From CAZYFH01 sp965249175 (GTDB lineage Bacteria > Acidobacteriota > Vicinamibacteria > Vicinamibacterales > UBA8438), in assembly GCA_965249175.1 (NCBI GenBank), contig OZ252227.1, positions 744,001 to 808,000 on the forward strand: a DNA stretch of 64,000 nt. Direction: 5' to 3'. Made by a program: the position numbers and the translations under genes. Below, in pieces: positions 42,980 to 56,030 of this stretch. Within the stretch, counting starts at the first letter, position 1; each line of letters opens with the position of its first letter. The notes under the pieces are model-generated. The model was not told the DNA's origin. It saw only the letters and a list, made by a program, of their open reading frames with translations, and did not search any database.

Positions 42980-44617
42980 TCAATAGCCGACGGCCAACCC
43001 ATCCTTGCGCGGATCGGATCCGCCCAACAGCACGCCGCGCTTCGCGTCGATCTGCACGCCCTGGAACCCGCCAAAGCCGCCCGGCTCGTCGATGAGCCGG
43101 TGGCCCCGCGTCGTGAGTCCGTCCCGCGTGGCGGGCGCGACGCCCGACTCCAGTGCCACGCCGTCGCCTGTCCAGCGCGCGCGCGCCGCGTCGCCCGCCT
43201 CCTGCACGTTCATGCCGAACGCGAGGATGTTGGCGAGCACCTGCGCGTGGCCCTGCGCCTGCATGTCACCGCCCATGACGCCGAACGCGAGCGCCGGACG
43301 CCCGTCCTCGAGCGCCATGGCGGGAATCAACGTGTGGAACGGACGCTTGGCCGGTCCCAGGCAATTCGGATGCGACGGGTCGGTCGAGAAGAGGCTGGCG
43401 CGATTCTGCAGGACGATGCCCGTGTCGCCGGCCACGACACCCGACCCGAACGCCCCGAACAGCGACTGGATGAGCGAGACGACCTGGCCGTGCCGGTCCG
43501 CGGTCGCGAGATAGACGGTGTCGCCTGTTCCGACGCGCGGAGGCGGCGCCGCGGCGGCGCCTCGCCACGGAGCGTATCCGGCCGCCGAGCGTTTCGGGTC
43601 GATCTCCGTCCGGCGGGCGGCCCCGTAGCCTGCCGAAGCCAGGTGCTCGACCACGTCCGCCGGTACGGCGGCCGGGTCGGCGATGTGGGCCGCGCGATCC
43701 GCAAAGGCGATACGAATCGCCTCGATGAGCAGGTGGAGATAGGCAGGGGAGTTGTGGCCGAGCGCCGGCAGGTCGTCGTTGCCGATGAGATTCAGGATTT
43801 CGAGCGCCGTGAGCCCCTGTGTATTGGGCGGCAGCTCGAGCACCTCACGCCCGAGGAACGTCGTCCGCAGTGGTGTGACCCAGTCGGATCGATGCTCGGC
43901 CAGGTCGCGGGCCCCGATCCAGCCACCGCGCCGGTCAGCGTCGGCGGCGACCCGTTCGGCCACTGCCCCTCGATACATGGTCTCGGCTCCGTCGCGGGCG
44001 AGAGCCTCGAGCGTTGCCGCAAGTCGTGGGTTGGCGAAGACCTCGCCCGCTCTCGGCGCGCGGCCCTGCGGGAGAAAGGTCGCCGCGGCGTGCGCATCGG
44101 TGGCGAGGAGGGAGTCGACCGCGCGCCATTGGCCGGCGACGACCTCGCTGACCGCGAAGCCGCTGCGCGCATAGTCGATGGCCGGGGCGAGCGCCCGGGC
44201 GAGCGTGATGGTGCCGTGCCGCGCAAGGAGCTGATCCCAACCGTCGACGGCGCCGGGAACGCTCACCGAGAAGATGCCGGCAGCCGGCATCAGCGGGCTC
44301 TCGGTGAAGCGAGCACGAAATGCTGCGATCGTGGCCCGGCGGGGCGCGCGGCCGCTCGCGTTGAGCGCGTGCACGGCGCGGCCGTCGTGAACCAACGCAA
44401 ACAGGTCGCCGCCGATGCCGGTCATCGTCGGTTCGACGACCGAGAGGGTTGCAGCCGCGGTGACGGCGGCGTCCACCGCGTTGCCACCCTCCATCAGCAT
44501 CTGGAGGCCCGCCGAAGAGGCGAGCGGCTGGGACGTCGCGACGACGCCGTTACGGGCCAGCACGACGGACCGCGAGGCGCGAGGGCGCGCGGTCCGTCGC
44601 TCGCCGGGACGCCACAT
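42980..44617 (-). CDS. Gamma-glutamyltransferase-family protein
   Basis: 545 residues. Family landmarks: ASSAGLQMLMEGGNAVDAAV, EPTMTGIGGDLFALV, the subunit-cleavage and nucleophile Thr in VGTGDTVYLATADRHGQV, and AFGVMGGDMQAQGHAQVLAN. No signal peptide, so it is probably cytoplasmic and of the YwrD-type branch, cleaving gamma-glutamyl compounds such as glutathione. Its ATG overlaps the stop of the HD gene by one base (TAATG-type coupling), and it is the last gene of a three-gene minus-strand unit. Confidence 0.88.
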   Translation of the reverse strand: MWRPGERRTARPRASRSVVLARNGVVATSQPLASSAGLQMLMEGGNAVDAAVTAAATLSVVEPTMTGIGGDLFALVHDGRAVHALNASGRAPRRATIAAFRARFTESPLMPAAGIFSVSVPGAVDGWDQLLARHGTITLARALAPAIDYARSGFAVSEVVAGQWRAVDSLLATDAHAAATFLPQGRAPRAGEVFANPRLAATLEALARDGAETMYRGAVAERVAADADRRGGWIGARDLAEHRSDWVTPLRTTFLGREVLELPPNTQGLTALEILNLIGNDDLPALGHNSPAYLHLLIEAIRIAFADRAAHIADPAAVPADVVEHLASAGYGAARRTEIDPKRSAAGYAPWRGAAAAPPPRVGTGDTVYLATADRHGQVVSLIQSLFGAFGSGVVAGDTGIVLQNRASLFSTDPSHPNCLGPAKRPFHTLIPAMALEDGRPALAFGVMGGDMQAQGHAQVLANILAFGMNVQEAGDAARARWTGDGVALESGVAPATRDGLTTRGHRLIDEPGGFGGFQGVQIDAKRGVLLGGSDPRKDGLAVGY

Positions 44618-45192
44618 TAGCGCAGTGTCTCGGAGACGCCGGCCGCGGCGACCGTGAAGGTCTCGAGCTTCCGCCCATGCTCGTCGAGAATCGTGTGTTG
44701 CCAGCGGTCACGCAGCAGGTCGTAGACCGCGCGCTGGTACCACTCCATCGCGGCGAGTCCCGCGGTAAACGCGGACGCGAACGCGGCGCCCTCCGAGCGG
44801 AGTCCCGCGACCATGTTCGAGAGGTTGTGAATCTTGTCGGCGGAGGCGACGGCAAGCGACCCGTCCCGCGACGTCACACGGAGCTGTTCGATGTAGGTCA
44901 GCTTGCGCTCGCGCCAGGGTGCCGGTCGTGGTGGCTCCGAGACATCTTCGACCATGGCGAGCACATGTTCACCGAACCTGGTGCGGATGACGGACGGCGC
45001 GAGCTCGGTGTCCTCGAGCGTGTCGTGGAGCAGGGCGGCGATGAGCGTGTCCTCGTCGAACCCGTAGTCGCCGACGATCATCGCCACCGAAGCGGCATGT
45101 GCGGCTTCGTACCCGCCGCCCGCCTTGCGATGACGGAGGCCATGGGCTTCGAGCATCGTCGTCAGCGCGAGCTGGACGCGTTCGGAGTACAT
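44617..45192 (-). CDS. HD-domain phosphohydrolase (RelA/SpoT hydrolase-like)
   Basis: 191 residues. An N-terminal HD domain with YEAAHAASVAMIVGDYGFDE, AALLHDTLEDTE and DKIHNLSNM gives the H…HD…D metal set seen in SpoT-type (p)ppGpp hydrolases and MESH1-like enzymes. There is no synthetase, TGS or ACT domain, so it would be a small alarmone hydrolase or a related nucleotide phosphohydrolase. Start at ATG 45192; the ORF is open further up but that part overlaps the VWFA gene. Coupled to the gamma-glutamyltransferase gene downstream. Confidence 0.75.
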   Translation of the reverse strand: MYSERVQLALTTMLEAHGLRHRKAGGGYEAAHAASVAMIVGDYGFDEDTLIAALLHDTLEDTELAPSVIRTRFGEHVLAMVEDVSEPPRPAPWRERKLTYIEQLRVTSRDGSLAVASADKIHNLSNMVAGLRSEGAAFASAFTAGLAAMEWYQRAVYDLLRDRWQHTILDEHGRKLETFTVAAAGVSETLR

Positions 45193-45211
45193 CGCGACCG
45201 GCGTCGTCGGT

Positions 45212-46141
45212 TTACCGACTTCTCTGGCCGGTTGTGGGGGGATCGGACGGCGCGATGTAGCTGCGACGGGCCCGAGCCCGCATCCCGCGCGGCTTGAGTC
45301 GCACCTCGAGCTCATGCAGCTTGCCGTCGCGGTTCTGCGGTGCAAACCCGAGGACGTACTGACTGTGCAGCTCCTGGGCCACCCGCGTGAATGTCGGTCC
45401 CAGCGCCGCGGTCTCTTCGAGCTCGAAGTAGCCGCCACCGGTCTCCTCGGCAAACTTCTTCAGGTTGCCATCGGGCCGGCTGCGAACCTGGCGGCGCCCG
45501 TTGAAATAGTCCATCTCGAGACCGATCGCGTAGATCATCACGTCCTCGGCGACGGCTCGATCCATGACGTCGCGTGATCCGGCGTCGCTGGCCGTATCGT
45601 CGCCATCGGTGAAGACGAGGACGACCCGCCGGCCATCGACGGCCTGAAGCGCGTCGAGCCCAGCGATCACTCCGTCAAACAGACGTGTCGGGTTGCCGAA
45701 ATCGAGCAGCTGCAACGAGTCGATGAGCTCGTCGCGGTCGCCGGTGAACCCCGCCGGCTCGACCTGCACCTTGTCGTTGAACGCGCCGACTCGGCCTCGG
45801 TCGTCCGGAAGCATTCGGATCAGGAACTGCTCCGCTCCCGCTTTCAGGAGGTCGAGACTCGGGGTCATGCTGGCGCTGGTGTCGAGCATCACGACGACGG
45901 TGATTGGCCGCACCTCGTTCTCGAACAGCACGAGCTCCTGAGGCTGATCGTCGTCGAAGATGGCGAAGTCCTCGCGAGTCAGGTCGGGTACGAGCCGGCC
46001 GCTGCCATCGGTCACCGTGACGTACAGGTCGACGAGCTCGGTGCCACTCCGGAACAAGGGCTGCTGCTGCTGAGCGAGCCCGGCCGAGGTGAGGATAGCC
46101 GTCGCCGCCAGGACGGCTGCAACGGTCGTCCGCGTGCTCAT
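45212..46141 (-). CDS. VWFA-related acidobacterial-domain protein 2
   Basis: 309 residues. Signal peptide 1-23 (AAVLAATAILTSAGLAQ). LVPDLTREDFAIFDDDQPQE is the family N-terminal strand motif. The VWA fold has the complete MIDAS DTSASM, the Thr in NPTRLFDGV and the Asp in VLVFTDGDDTASD, and ends with HSQYVLGFAPQNR. Same family as 34748-35683 but with the canonical DxSxS. Secreted and of unknown role. First gene of the unit that continues with the HD and gamma-glutamyltransferase genes. Confidence 0.88.
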   Translation of the reverse strand: MSTRTTVAAVLAATAILTSAGLAQQQQPLFRSGTELVDLYVTVTDGSGRLVPDLTREDFAIFDDDQPQELVLFENEVRPITVVVMLDTSASMTPSLDLLKAGAEQFLIRMLPDDRGRVGAFNDKVQVEPAGFTGDRDELIDSLQLLDFGNPTRLFDGVIAGLDALQAVDGRRVVLVFTDGDDTASDAGSRDVMDRAVAEDVMIYAIGLEMDYFNGRRQVRSRPDGNLKKFAEETGGGYFELEETAALGPTFTRVAQELHSQYVLGFAPQNRDGKLHELEVRLKPRGMRARARRSYIAPSDPPTTGQRSR

Positions 46142-46208
46142 GAACCGAGCTTACCGTATCTCGCGAAGCACGGTAAGATGGCGGGTGACTCCGGTTGGGG
46201 GGCGAGGA

Positions 46209-46646
46209 ATGAACAGAGTCTGGCTTGCGGGTCTCTTGACCATCGTCAGCGTCATCGTTATCGGCGCACCGGCGGCCGCCGCCGTGGCGGATGGCATCGC
46301 AGCGCCGTATCTGCACATCCAGCTTGCGCTGGCGAACGATTCGACCGACGGGGTCCCCGAAGCTGCCAGGGCCATTGCCGCGGAGGCTGCGACGATGGGG
46401 GACTCGGCGAAGAGAATCGCTACGGCCGCCGCGGCCGTTGCCGGCGCGACCAACATCAAGGTTACGCGCGCGGCGTTCGGCCCGCTAAGCGATGCGCTGA
46501 TCGCGTACGGCGAGGAAGTCGGCTTCGGCGATCTCAGGGTCGCCTACTGCCCGATGGTCCGCAAGTCGTGGGTGCAAGAAGCCGGCGACCTGCGGAACCC
46601 GTTCTACGGCTCTGAGATGCTGACCTGCGGTAACTTCACGAAGTAG
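46209..46646 (+). CDS. DUF3347-type secreted protein, metal-linked family
   Basis: 145 residues from the ATG at 46209 with GCGAGG just upstream. Signal peptide 1-25 (LLTIVSVIVIGAPAAAAV). Helical body (PYLHIQLALANDSTDGVPEA) and a C-terminal motif YCPMVRKSWVQEAGDLRNPF YGSEMLTCGNF with two Cys and a Met, as in DUF3347 domains found with copper/heavy-metal efflux proteins. Probably periplasmic and metal-binding, but no efflux genes are adjacent. Confidence 0.7.
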   Translation: MNRVWLAGLLTIVSVIVIGAPAAAAVADGIAAPYLHIQLALANDSTDGVPEAARAIAAEAATMGDSAKRIATAAAAVAGATNIKVTRAAFGPLSDALIAYGEEVGFGDLRVAYCPMVRKSWVQEAGDLRNPFYGSEMLTCGNFTK

Positions 46647-46771
46647 CCCCGCCCCTCGGCCCGAGCGTTTCGGATCCGCGGTCTGCCGATTCCCGCAACG
46701 CGCGGACATGCCACCGGCTCGTCATTCCACTGACGTGGGCTCGCATCGTGCGACCTCGTCCGCGAGAGTCC

Positions 46772-46800
46772 TTGACACATTAAATCTGTAAATATATATA
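46772..46800 (+). promoter_or_regulatory. Strong sigma70-type promoter for a nearly leaderless transcript
   Basis: TTGACA at 46772-46777, a 17-base spacer and TATATA at 46795-46800. The start codon is at 46808, so transcription should begin within a few bases of the ATG and there is no room for a ribosome site. The AT-rich stretch with ATCT…AGAT symmetry over the -10 is a candidate operator for the ArsR-type product. Confidence 0.75.
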
Positions 46801-46807
46801 TATAGAT

Positions 46808-47742
46808 ATGCTCAGCGCGAGCGGCCTGTTCAAGGTGTTGGGCGATGACGCCAGGCTGCGCCTGCTGAGACTCCTGGCCGAGGAGCGGCTGAACGTCACT
46901 GAGCTGACGGCGATTCTCGGGATCGCGCAGTCAGGCGTGTCGCGCCACCTCGGCTTGTTGCGGGAGGCCGGCCTGATCAAGGAGGAGCGCGAGGGTGGAT
47001 TCACGTACTATCGGGCGGCCCGCGAGCACGGAGGCGCGCGGTCTGGTTCGGTATGGGATTTCCTCGCCGAGCAGTTCACCGACGCCACGGCCGACGACGT
47101 CATCCGCGCGGACGACACGCGTCTGCGGGAAGTTCTCCAACAGCGGCGCGAGCGACGGGATGCACATGGCATCGGCAGCGACGGCGACCCGCGCCAGCTC
47201 GTGCCGGGACGAAGTTGGGCCGCCTGGTCGCGCGCGCTCGCGATGCTGCTGCCAGAGCTGCGGGTCGCCGACCTCGGCTGCGGCGAGGGATTTCTCACAC
47301 TGGAGGTGGCGCGCTGGGCGAGTCGGGTCGTGGCGGTCGACCGATCGGCGCGCGTGCTCGATCGGGCGCGCGCGGTCGCTCGCCGGAGCAGCGTGTCGAA
47401 CGTCGAATGGAAACGCGGGGAAATCGAGCAGTTGCCGTTGGACGACGCCACCGTCGACGTGGCGCTGCTGTCCCAGGCGCTGCACCATGCAGAGGTGCCG
47501 CTACGGGCGCTGGCCGAGGCATCCAGGGTGCTGGTTGACGGCGGCCGTGTGCTCGTCCTGGATCTCGTCGCGCACGAACAGGCGTGGGTGCGGGATCGGC
47601 TCGGCGATCGATGGACCGGCTTCACCCCTGGAGCGCTCGAGGCGATGATGCGCGATGCCGGGTTGCGGGACGTCACCGTGCAGCCCGCGCTCCCGGGTGA
47701 CCCGTTCGCCGTGCTGACCGCCGTCGGCACGAAGCAGACATC

Positions 47743-47746
<4 letters not shown>
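46808..47746 (+). CDS. ArsR-type regulator fused to a SAM methyltransferase
   Basis: 312 residues. N-terminal winged helix (about 1-85): FKVLGDDARLRLLRLLAEER, TELTAILGIAQSGVSRHLGL, LIKEEREGGFTYYRA. C-terminal Methyltransf_11 domain (about 145-300): VADLGCGEGFLTLEV, VVAVDRSARVLDRAR, VDVALLSQALHHAEVPLRAL. Its stop overlaps the metH start (GTGA), so the two are coupled. A SAM-binding regulator beside metH suggests control of methionine synthesis by SAM or SAH level; this is inference from context. Likely autoregulated through the AT-rich promoter. Confidence 0.88.
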
Positions 47747-51480
<3,734 letters not shown>

Positions 51481-51501
51481 CCGCACCGCCCCATCATCGT
51501 C

Positions 51502-53496
51502 ATGCACGAGCTGTCGGTCCTCCGCGACCTGGCGATCATCGTTGGTCTGGCGATCCCGGTCGTCGCGCTCGCGCATCGGTTGCGTCTGCCGCCGCTCGTC
51601 GGATTCCTGCTCGTTGGTGTCTTCATCGGTCCCCACGGCGTCCGGTTGATTCCGGACCCGGACGCCGTGTCCGCACTGTCTGAGATCGGCGTCGTCCTGC
51701 TGCTGTTCGCGATCGGCCTCGAGCTGTCCCTGTCGGACGTGCTGCGGTGGGGCCGGTCGGTCCTGGTCATGGGCGGCGCACAGGTGACTGGGATGATGGC
51801 GCTGGCGCTGCTGCTCGGCGCGATCATGGGCGCTCCGCTCGGCCGGACGGTGTTCTACGGTGTGCTGGCTGCGATGTCGTCGACCGCGGTGGTGACCAAG
51901 GCCTACGCCGATCGCGGCGAGCTGGACACACCGCAGGGGCGCCACGTCGTCTCGATACTGTTGTTCCAGGATCTCTGCATCGTCCCCCTCATGTTGCTCG
52001 TGCCGCTGCTGGCCGGCGACGGGGGGGCGACCGCGGGCGATGTGTGGGTGCGGCTGCTGGTCAGCCTCGGGGTGATGGCGGCACTCATCGTCGGCGGGCG
52101 GTCCATCGTGCGCTGGACGCTCGACAGAATCGTCCTGCTACGCGACCGAGAGCTGTTCACCATGTGCGTGGCGTTCTTCGCGATCGGGACCGCGCTCGTG
52201 AGCGCGGCTGCCGGGTTTTCGTTAGCCATCGGCGCCTTTCTCGCCGGGCTGATCATCTCCGAGTCCGAGTATGGACAGCAGGCGCTGTCCGACGTCCTGC
52301 CGTTTCGGGCGGTGTTCAGCGGGGTGTTCTTCACCTCGATCGGCATGCTGCTCGATGTCCCGCTCGCGTTGAGCCAGCCGCTGGTCCTCGGCGGAGCCAC
52401 GATCGCGCTGATTGGCGTGAAGGGCGTCGTGGCCGCCGGCGCGGTGTTGCTGCGGGGACGGGGACTGGAGACCAGCCTCATCAGCGGGCTGAGCCTGGCG
52501 CAGGTCGGCGAGTTCTCGTTCGTGCTGGCGGCGGTCGGGCTGCCGTTGGGTCTGTTCGCGGGTGACGACTATCAGGCCTTCTTGTCCGTGGCGGCACTGT
52601 CGATGATGGCGACGCCGTTTCTCATCGAGCGCGCTCGTCCTATTGCGGAAGCGGTTGGCGGGCGCCTGCGCGGGACGGCGTGGCGAGACCACGACACCGA
52701 GGCCGAACGGGGCGGTGCAGCCGACGCGGGCGATCTCGTCGACCACGCGGTGGTGATCGGTTACGGGATCGCGGGCCGGTATCTGGCACGCATGCTCCAG
52801 GCGGCCGGTATCGCGTGCGTCGTGATCGACCAGAACGCCGAGCTCGTGCGACTGGCGCGGGGGGATGGTCTCACGGCCGTGTATGGCGATGGCACGCGCC
52901 ACGCAATGCTCGAGCGCGTGTCGTGCACGCGCGCACGCTTCATCGCCTTCGCGATCTCATCTCCCGTCGAAGAGAGGCGTGGCGTCGCCGTCGCGCGCGA
53001 GGTGAATCCGTCAGCGGCGATCATCGTGCGCACGCGGTATGTGCGCGCCATCGACGATCTGATGCGACTCGGCGCAACCGAGGTCGTCGTCGAGGAGTTC
53101 GAGGCATCGCTCGAGCTGTTCGCGCACGCGCTCGAGAGCTACGAGATTCCTCCGAGCCGCATCGCGCACGAGCTCGGGGCCGTACGCAGCGAGCACTACG
53201 GCCTGCTCCGGGGCACGGCGGCGCCGAACCTGACCCTCGACGCCCTGAAGCATCTCGGCATTCACGACGCGCTGGAGCTCGTGGAGGTGGAAGAGGGCGC
53301 GCAGGCGGTGGGTGAGAACGCGCGAACCCTGAACCTGCGACAGGTGACCGGAGCCATCCAGGTGGCGGTCGTGCGCGGCGGCAAGCCGATCTATCGGCGC
53401 GACCAGAGCTTCGTGTATGAACCCGGCGACACCGCGGTGCTGGTCGGCGATCGCGAGGCGCTCGACCGTGCCGGGGCGTTATATCGGGCAGCGTAG
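51502..53496 (+). CDS. CPA2-family cation/proton antiporter with TrkA domains
   Basis: 664 residues. The N-terminal 12-13 helix Na+/H+ exchanger domain (about 5-385) has LPPLVGFLLVGVFIGPHGVR, VVLLLFAIGLELSLSDVL and the SSTAVVTKAYADRGE region. A TrkA-N Rossmann domain starts near 413 (HAVVIGYGIAGRYLARML, VVIDQNAELVRLA), and a TrkA-C domain ends the protein (GAIQVAVVRGGKPIYRRDQS, EPGDTAVLVGDREAL). YbaL/KefB-like: a gated potassium or proton antiporter of the inner membrane. 21 bases after metH, possibly the same transcript. Confidence 0.9.
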   Translation: MHELSVLRDLAIIVGLAIPVVALAHRLRLPPLVGFLLVGVFIGPHGVRLIPDPDAVSALSEIGVVLLLFAIGLELSLSDVLRWGRSVLVMGGAQVTGMMALALLLGAIMGAPLGRTVFYGVLAAMSSTAVVTKAYADRGELDTPQGRHVVSILLFQDLCIVPLMLLVPLLAGDGGATAGDVWVRLLVSLGVMAALIVGGRSIVRWTLDRIVLLRDRELFTMCVAFFAIGTALVSAAAGFSLAIGAFLAGLIISESEYGQQALSDVLPFRAVFSGVFFTSIGMLLDVPLALSQPLVLGGATIALIGVKGVVAAGAVLLRGRGLETSLISGLSLAQVGEFSFVLAAVGLPLGLFAGDDYQAFLSVAALSMMATPFLIERARPIAEAVGGRLRGTAWRDHDTEAERGGAADAGDLVDHAVVIGYGIAGRYLARMLQAAGIACVVIDQNAELVRLARGDGLTAVYGDGTRHAMLERVSCTRARFIAFAISSPVEERRGVAVAREVNPSAAIIVRTRYVRAIDDLMRLGATEVVVEEFEASLELFAHALESYEIPPSRIAHELGAVRSEHYGLLRGTAAPNLTLDALKHLGIHDALELVEVEEGAQAVGENARTLNLRQVTGAIQVAVVRGGKPIYRRDQSFVYEPGDTAVLVGDREALDRAGALYRAA

Positions 53497-53639
53497 GCCC
53501 CGGTCGCGCCGGTCGTGCAATCCCTCCAGAAACCGCTACGACTCGGGTTGCGGTCGGGCGGCTTCAGGGGCGGCGGTGGCTCGGCTTCGGACGGTTTCTT
53601 GCGGGATGTGCACGTCCGGCGCGGCTGCCTGACGGGACG

Positions 53640-54563
53640 TTACAGAACCTCCTTCACAGGCTCGTCGCCACCCCGCATGTCCTCCCACGCTTCCAGCGTG
53701 CGCGGCCAGTCCCGCTTGAGCAGGCGCGACATCGCGCGGTCTGCGAGGAGCTTGCCGTCGGTCTGACAGGTTGCACAGTAGTTCGCTTCGTTCTTCGCGT
53801 ACACGATCCGCTGGATGGGCGCGCCGCACACCGGACAAGGCTTCCCGTAGCGACCATGCACCGCCATGTCGTCACGAAAGGCGGTCACTTTTTCAGGGAA
53901 TCGATCGCCGATTTCCGTGCGAAGGCGGTCGATCCAGAGCTGGAGCGTTGCTTGGGCTGCGTCGTGGAGCCGCGCGATCTCATCCGCGGTCAACCGGCTG
54001 GTGAGTCTGAGCGGCGACACCCGCGCCGCGTGCAGGATCTCGTCAGAGTAGGCGTTGCCGATGCCGGAGAAGAGGCGGGGATCGGTCAGACTCCGCTTGA
54101 CCGTGTGGTTCTCCCGTGCCAGCGCGGCGGCGAACGCCGCGCGGTCCGAACCGAGCACCTCGAGCCCGCCGCGGTCGTGCGCCCGGAGGGCAGTGGCGCC
54201 CCGGACCACGTGGAGCGAGGCACGTTTGTGTGACCCCGCCTCGGTCAGTAGCAAGGTCCCGGTCGAAAAATCGAATGCCGCCAGCCCGAGCTTCTTCGGA
54301 ATCGCCGTGTCGCGTTCTCGCCAGCGCAGCCGGCCCGCGACCATGAGATGCACGACGAGGAACAGGTCATCCGTCAGGTCGAAAACGATGCGCTTGCCGA
54401 GGCGCCGTACGGACCGGACGGTCTTGTCGTGTGCCTCGTCGATGGCCGGTGTCACCGACCGCAGCACGAACGGGCGGAGCAGGCGAATGCGTTCCAGGTC
54501 GTGCCCCACGACGCGCGGTTCGAGGCACGATACGTAGACCGCGACATCGGGAAGCTCGGGCAC
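53640..54563 (-). CDS. Fpg/Nei-family DNA glycosylase
   Basis: 307 residues from a GTG at 54563. The mature N-terminus PELPD carries the catalytic Pro and Glu. Other landmarks: LGKRIVFDLTDDLFLVVHLM, the helix-two-turn-helix FSGIGNAYSDEIL, and a C-terminal zinc finger (CPVCGAPIQRIVYAKNEANY followed by CATCQTDGK). It removes oxidised bases and cuts the strand. The usual PELPE is PELPD here, so it may be Nei-like rather than a standard MutM. Divergent from the GNAT gene with only 11 bases between them. Confidence 0.88.
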   Translation of the reverse strand: MPELPDVAVYVSCLEPRVVGHDLERIRLLRPFVLRSVTPAIDEAHDKTVRSVRRLGKRIVFDLTDDLFLVVHLMVAGRLRWRERDTAIPKKLGLAAFDFSTGTLLLTEAGSHKRASLHVVRGATALRAHDRGGLEVLGSDRAAFAAALARENHTVKRSLTDPRLFSGIGNAYSDEILHAARVSPLRLTSRLTADEIARLHDAAQATLQLWIDRLRTEIGDRFPEKVTAFRDDMAVHGRYGKPCPVCGAPIQRIVYAKNEANYCATCQTDGKLLADRAMSRLLKRDWPRTLEAWEDMRGGDEPVKEVL

Positions 54564-54574
54564 GACGCCAGTGT

Positions 54575-55192
54575 ATGATGACAGTCGCCCCCGCGATGGA
54601 GTATCACGTCCGCCAGTACAGTCTCCAACAAGGCGCGCTCGAGATCGAGTACATCGAGGAGTACTTCGGCGAGTTCCGGCGCAAGAAAACCGCCAGCGAG
54701 GTCATCGGGCGGCTCGGGAGTCGCGACCATCAGATCCTCATGGCCGAGGCGCCCCTGCCTCACGATCCCGGCACGGTGGTGCCAGTCTCGTACAAGGTGT
54801 CCCACGAGTTGCGTCTGGACGAGCAGGACACCAAGCTCGCCGATCTCGTCGATCGACTGGGCGCATCCGTGGAGTTCCACGATCGCAAGGTGCTCTATAG
54901 CTGGATTGGCGGGACCCGCCGCGACTGGCGTGGGAAGGGCTTCTTTCGCGCCCTGACCGAGGAGCAGGAGGCGTGGGCCCACGACAACGGCTTCGACGAG
55001 ATCATCGTCAAGACCAAGAATCGCCTCTACGGCATGCGCGGGACCCTTGATCACCTCGAGTTCAACGTCGTCAAGTTCGAGCCGAACGACGAGGACAATC
55101 GGGAGTCGAAGGTCTACCTGAGCAAGAAGCTCGGCCTCGAGGTGCTCGATCGCCACCGGAGCAAGCGCTCCGTCGTCCGCGCGCCTGGCTAG
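54575..55192 (+). CDS. GNAT-family N-acetyltransferase
   Basis: 205 residues from ATG 54575; ATGs at 54578 and 54596 are alternatives and none has a clear ribosome site. The acetyl-CoA loop motif is RRDWRGKGFFRALTEEQ, followed by GFDEIIVKTKNRLYGMRGTL and the last strand FNVVKFEP. The N-terminal part (ALEIEYIEEYFGEFRRKKTA) is less typical. Substrate unknown. It faces away from the glycosylase gene and is followed closely by the SpoU gene. Confidence 0.75.
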   Translation: MMTVAPAMEYHVRQYSLQQGALEIEYIEEYFGEFRRKKTASEVIGRLGSRDHQILMAEAPLPHDPGTVVPVSYKVSHELRLDEQDTKLADLVDRLGASVEFHDRKVLYSWIGGTRRDWRGKGFFRALTEEQEAWAHDNGFDEIIVKTKNRLYGMRGTLDHLEFNVVKFEPNDEDNRESKVYLSKKLGLEVLDRHRSKRSVVRAPG

Positions 55193-55205
55193 TCCACTAG
55201 CATGC

Positions 55206-56030
55206 GTGGGCGACGTGCCCGTCATCCCCATCGACACGCCCGACGACCCCAGGCTTGCCGACTTCAGCGCCGTGCCCGACCCGACGCTGTTGCGCGAACG
55301 CCATCAGTTCGTGGCCGAGGGTCGTTTCGCTATCGAGACATTGCTTCGTTCGCGCCGGTTTTCCGTTCGCGCGCTGCTGCTGACCCAGAGCACGCATCGT
55401 GCGCTCGCCGACGAGCTCGCGGCCGATCAGACCGCGGACGTCGACGTCTATGTGGCGTCGGCCGCGCACTTCAAGATCGGCGGGTACGACTTCCATCGCG
55501 GCTATCTGGCGCTGGCCGACCGGCCGGACGCCATCACGCCAAGCGCGCTGATCGCCGAGGCGGCGCCGGGGCGCCCCCTGCTCGCGCTCGAGCGCATCGG
55601 CAACCCAGACAACATCGGCGGTATCTTTCGCAACGCCGCCGCGTTCGGCGCTGCCGGCGTCCTCCTCAGTCCCGGCTGCGGCGATCCGTTCTACCGGAAG
55701 GCTGTCCGGACATCGATTGGCGCGACGTTGCGGGTGCCGTTCGCGACATCGGCTGAGTGGCCCGGCGACGTTCGCCGATTGCGTGCGGGTGGCTATACGG
55801 TTGTCGCGCTTACACCCGAGCGATCGGCAACCGAGTTGTCGGACGGCGCCGAGTCAGGATGCCTGCGCGCGCCTGTGGCGTTGCTATTGGGCGCCGAGGG
55901 TGACGGGCTCAGCGCTGGCGCCGTGGCCGAGGCGGACCTGCGCGTGCGGATCACGATTGACCCGTCGGTCGACTCCCTCAACGTGGCGACCGCGTCGGGC
56001 ATCGCGCTGCATCACCTCGCAAGCCTCTGA
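55206..56030 (+). CDS. TrmH/SpoU-family RNA methyltransferase
   Basis: 274 residues from a GTG at 55206. The N-terminal substrate-binding part is RERHQFVAEGRFAIETLLRS. The SPOUT knot shows the three motifs: RIGNPDNIGGIFRNAAAFGA, VALLLGAEGDGLS and DSLNVATASGIALHHLA. It methylates a 2'-OH of rRNA or tRNA; the exact site cannot be read. 13 bases after the GNAT gene. Confidence 0.88.
   Translation: MGDVPVIPIDTPDDPRLADFSAVPDPTLLRERHQFVAEGRFAIETLLRSRRFSVRALLLTQSTHRALADELAADQTADVDVYVASAAHFKIGGYDFHRGYLALADRPDAITPSALIAEAAPGRPLLALERIGNPDNIGGIFRNAAAFGAAGVLLSPGCGDPFYRKAVRTSIGATLRVPFATSAEWPGDVRRLRAGGYTVVALTPERSATELSDGAESGCLRAPVALLLGAEGDGLSAGAVAEADLRVRITIDPSVDSLNVATASGIALHHLASL

Noticed and set aside
46778..46810. 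SAM or cobalamin riboswitch before metH
   Set aside because: The promoter leaves no leader long enough to hold an aptamer, and no conserved riboswitch motif was seen.
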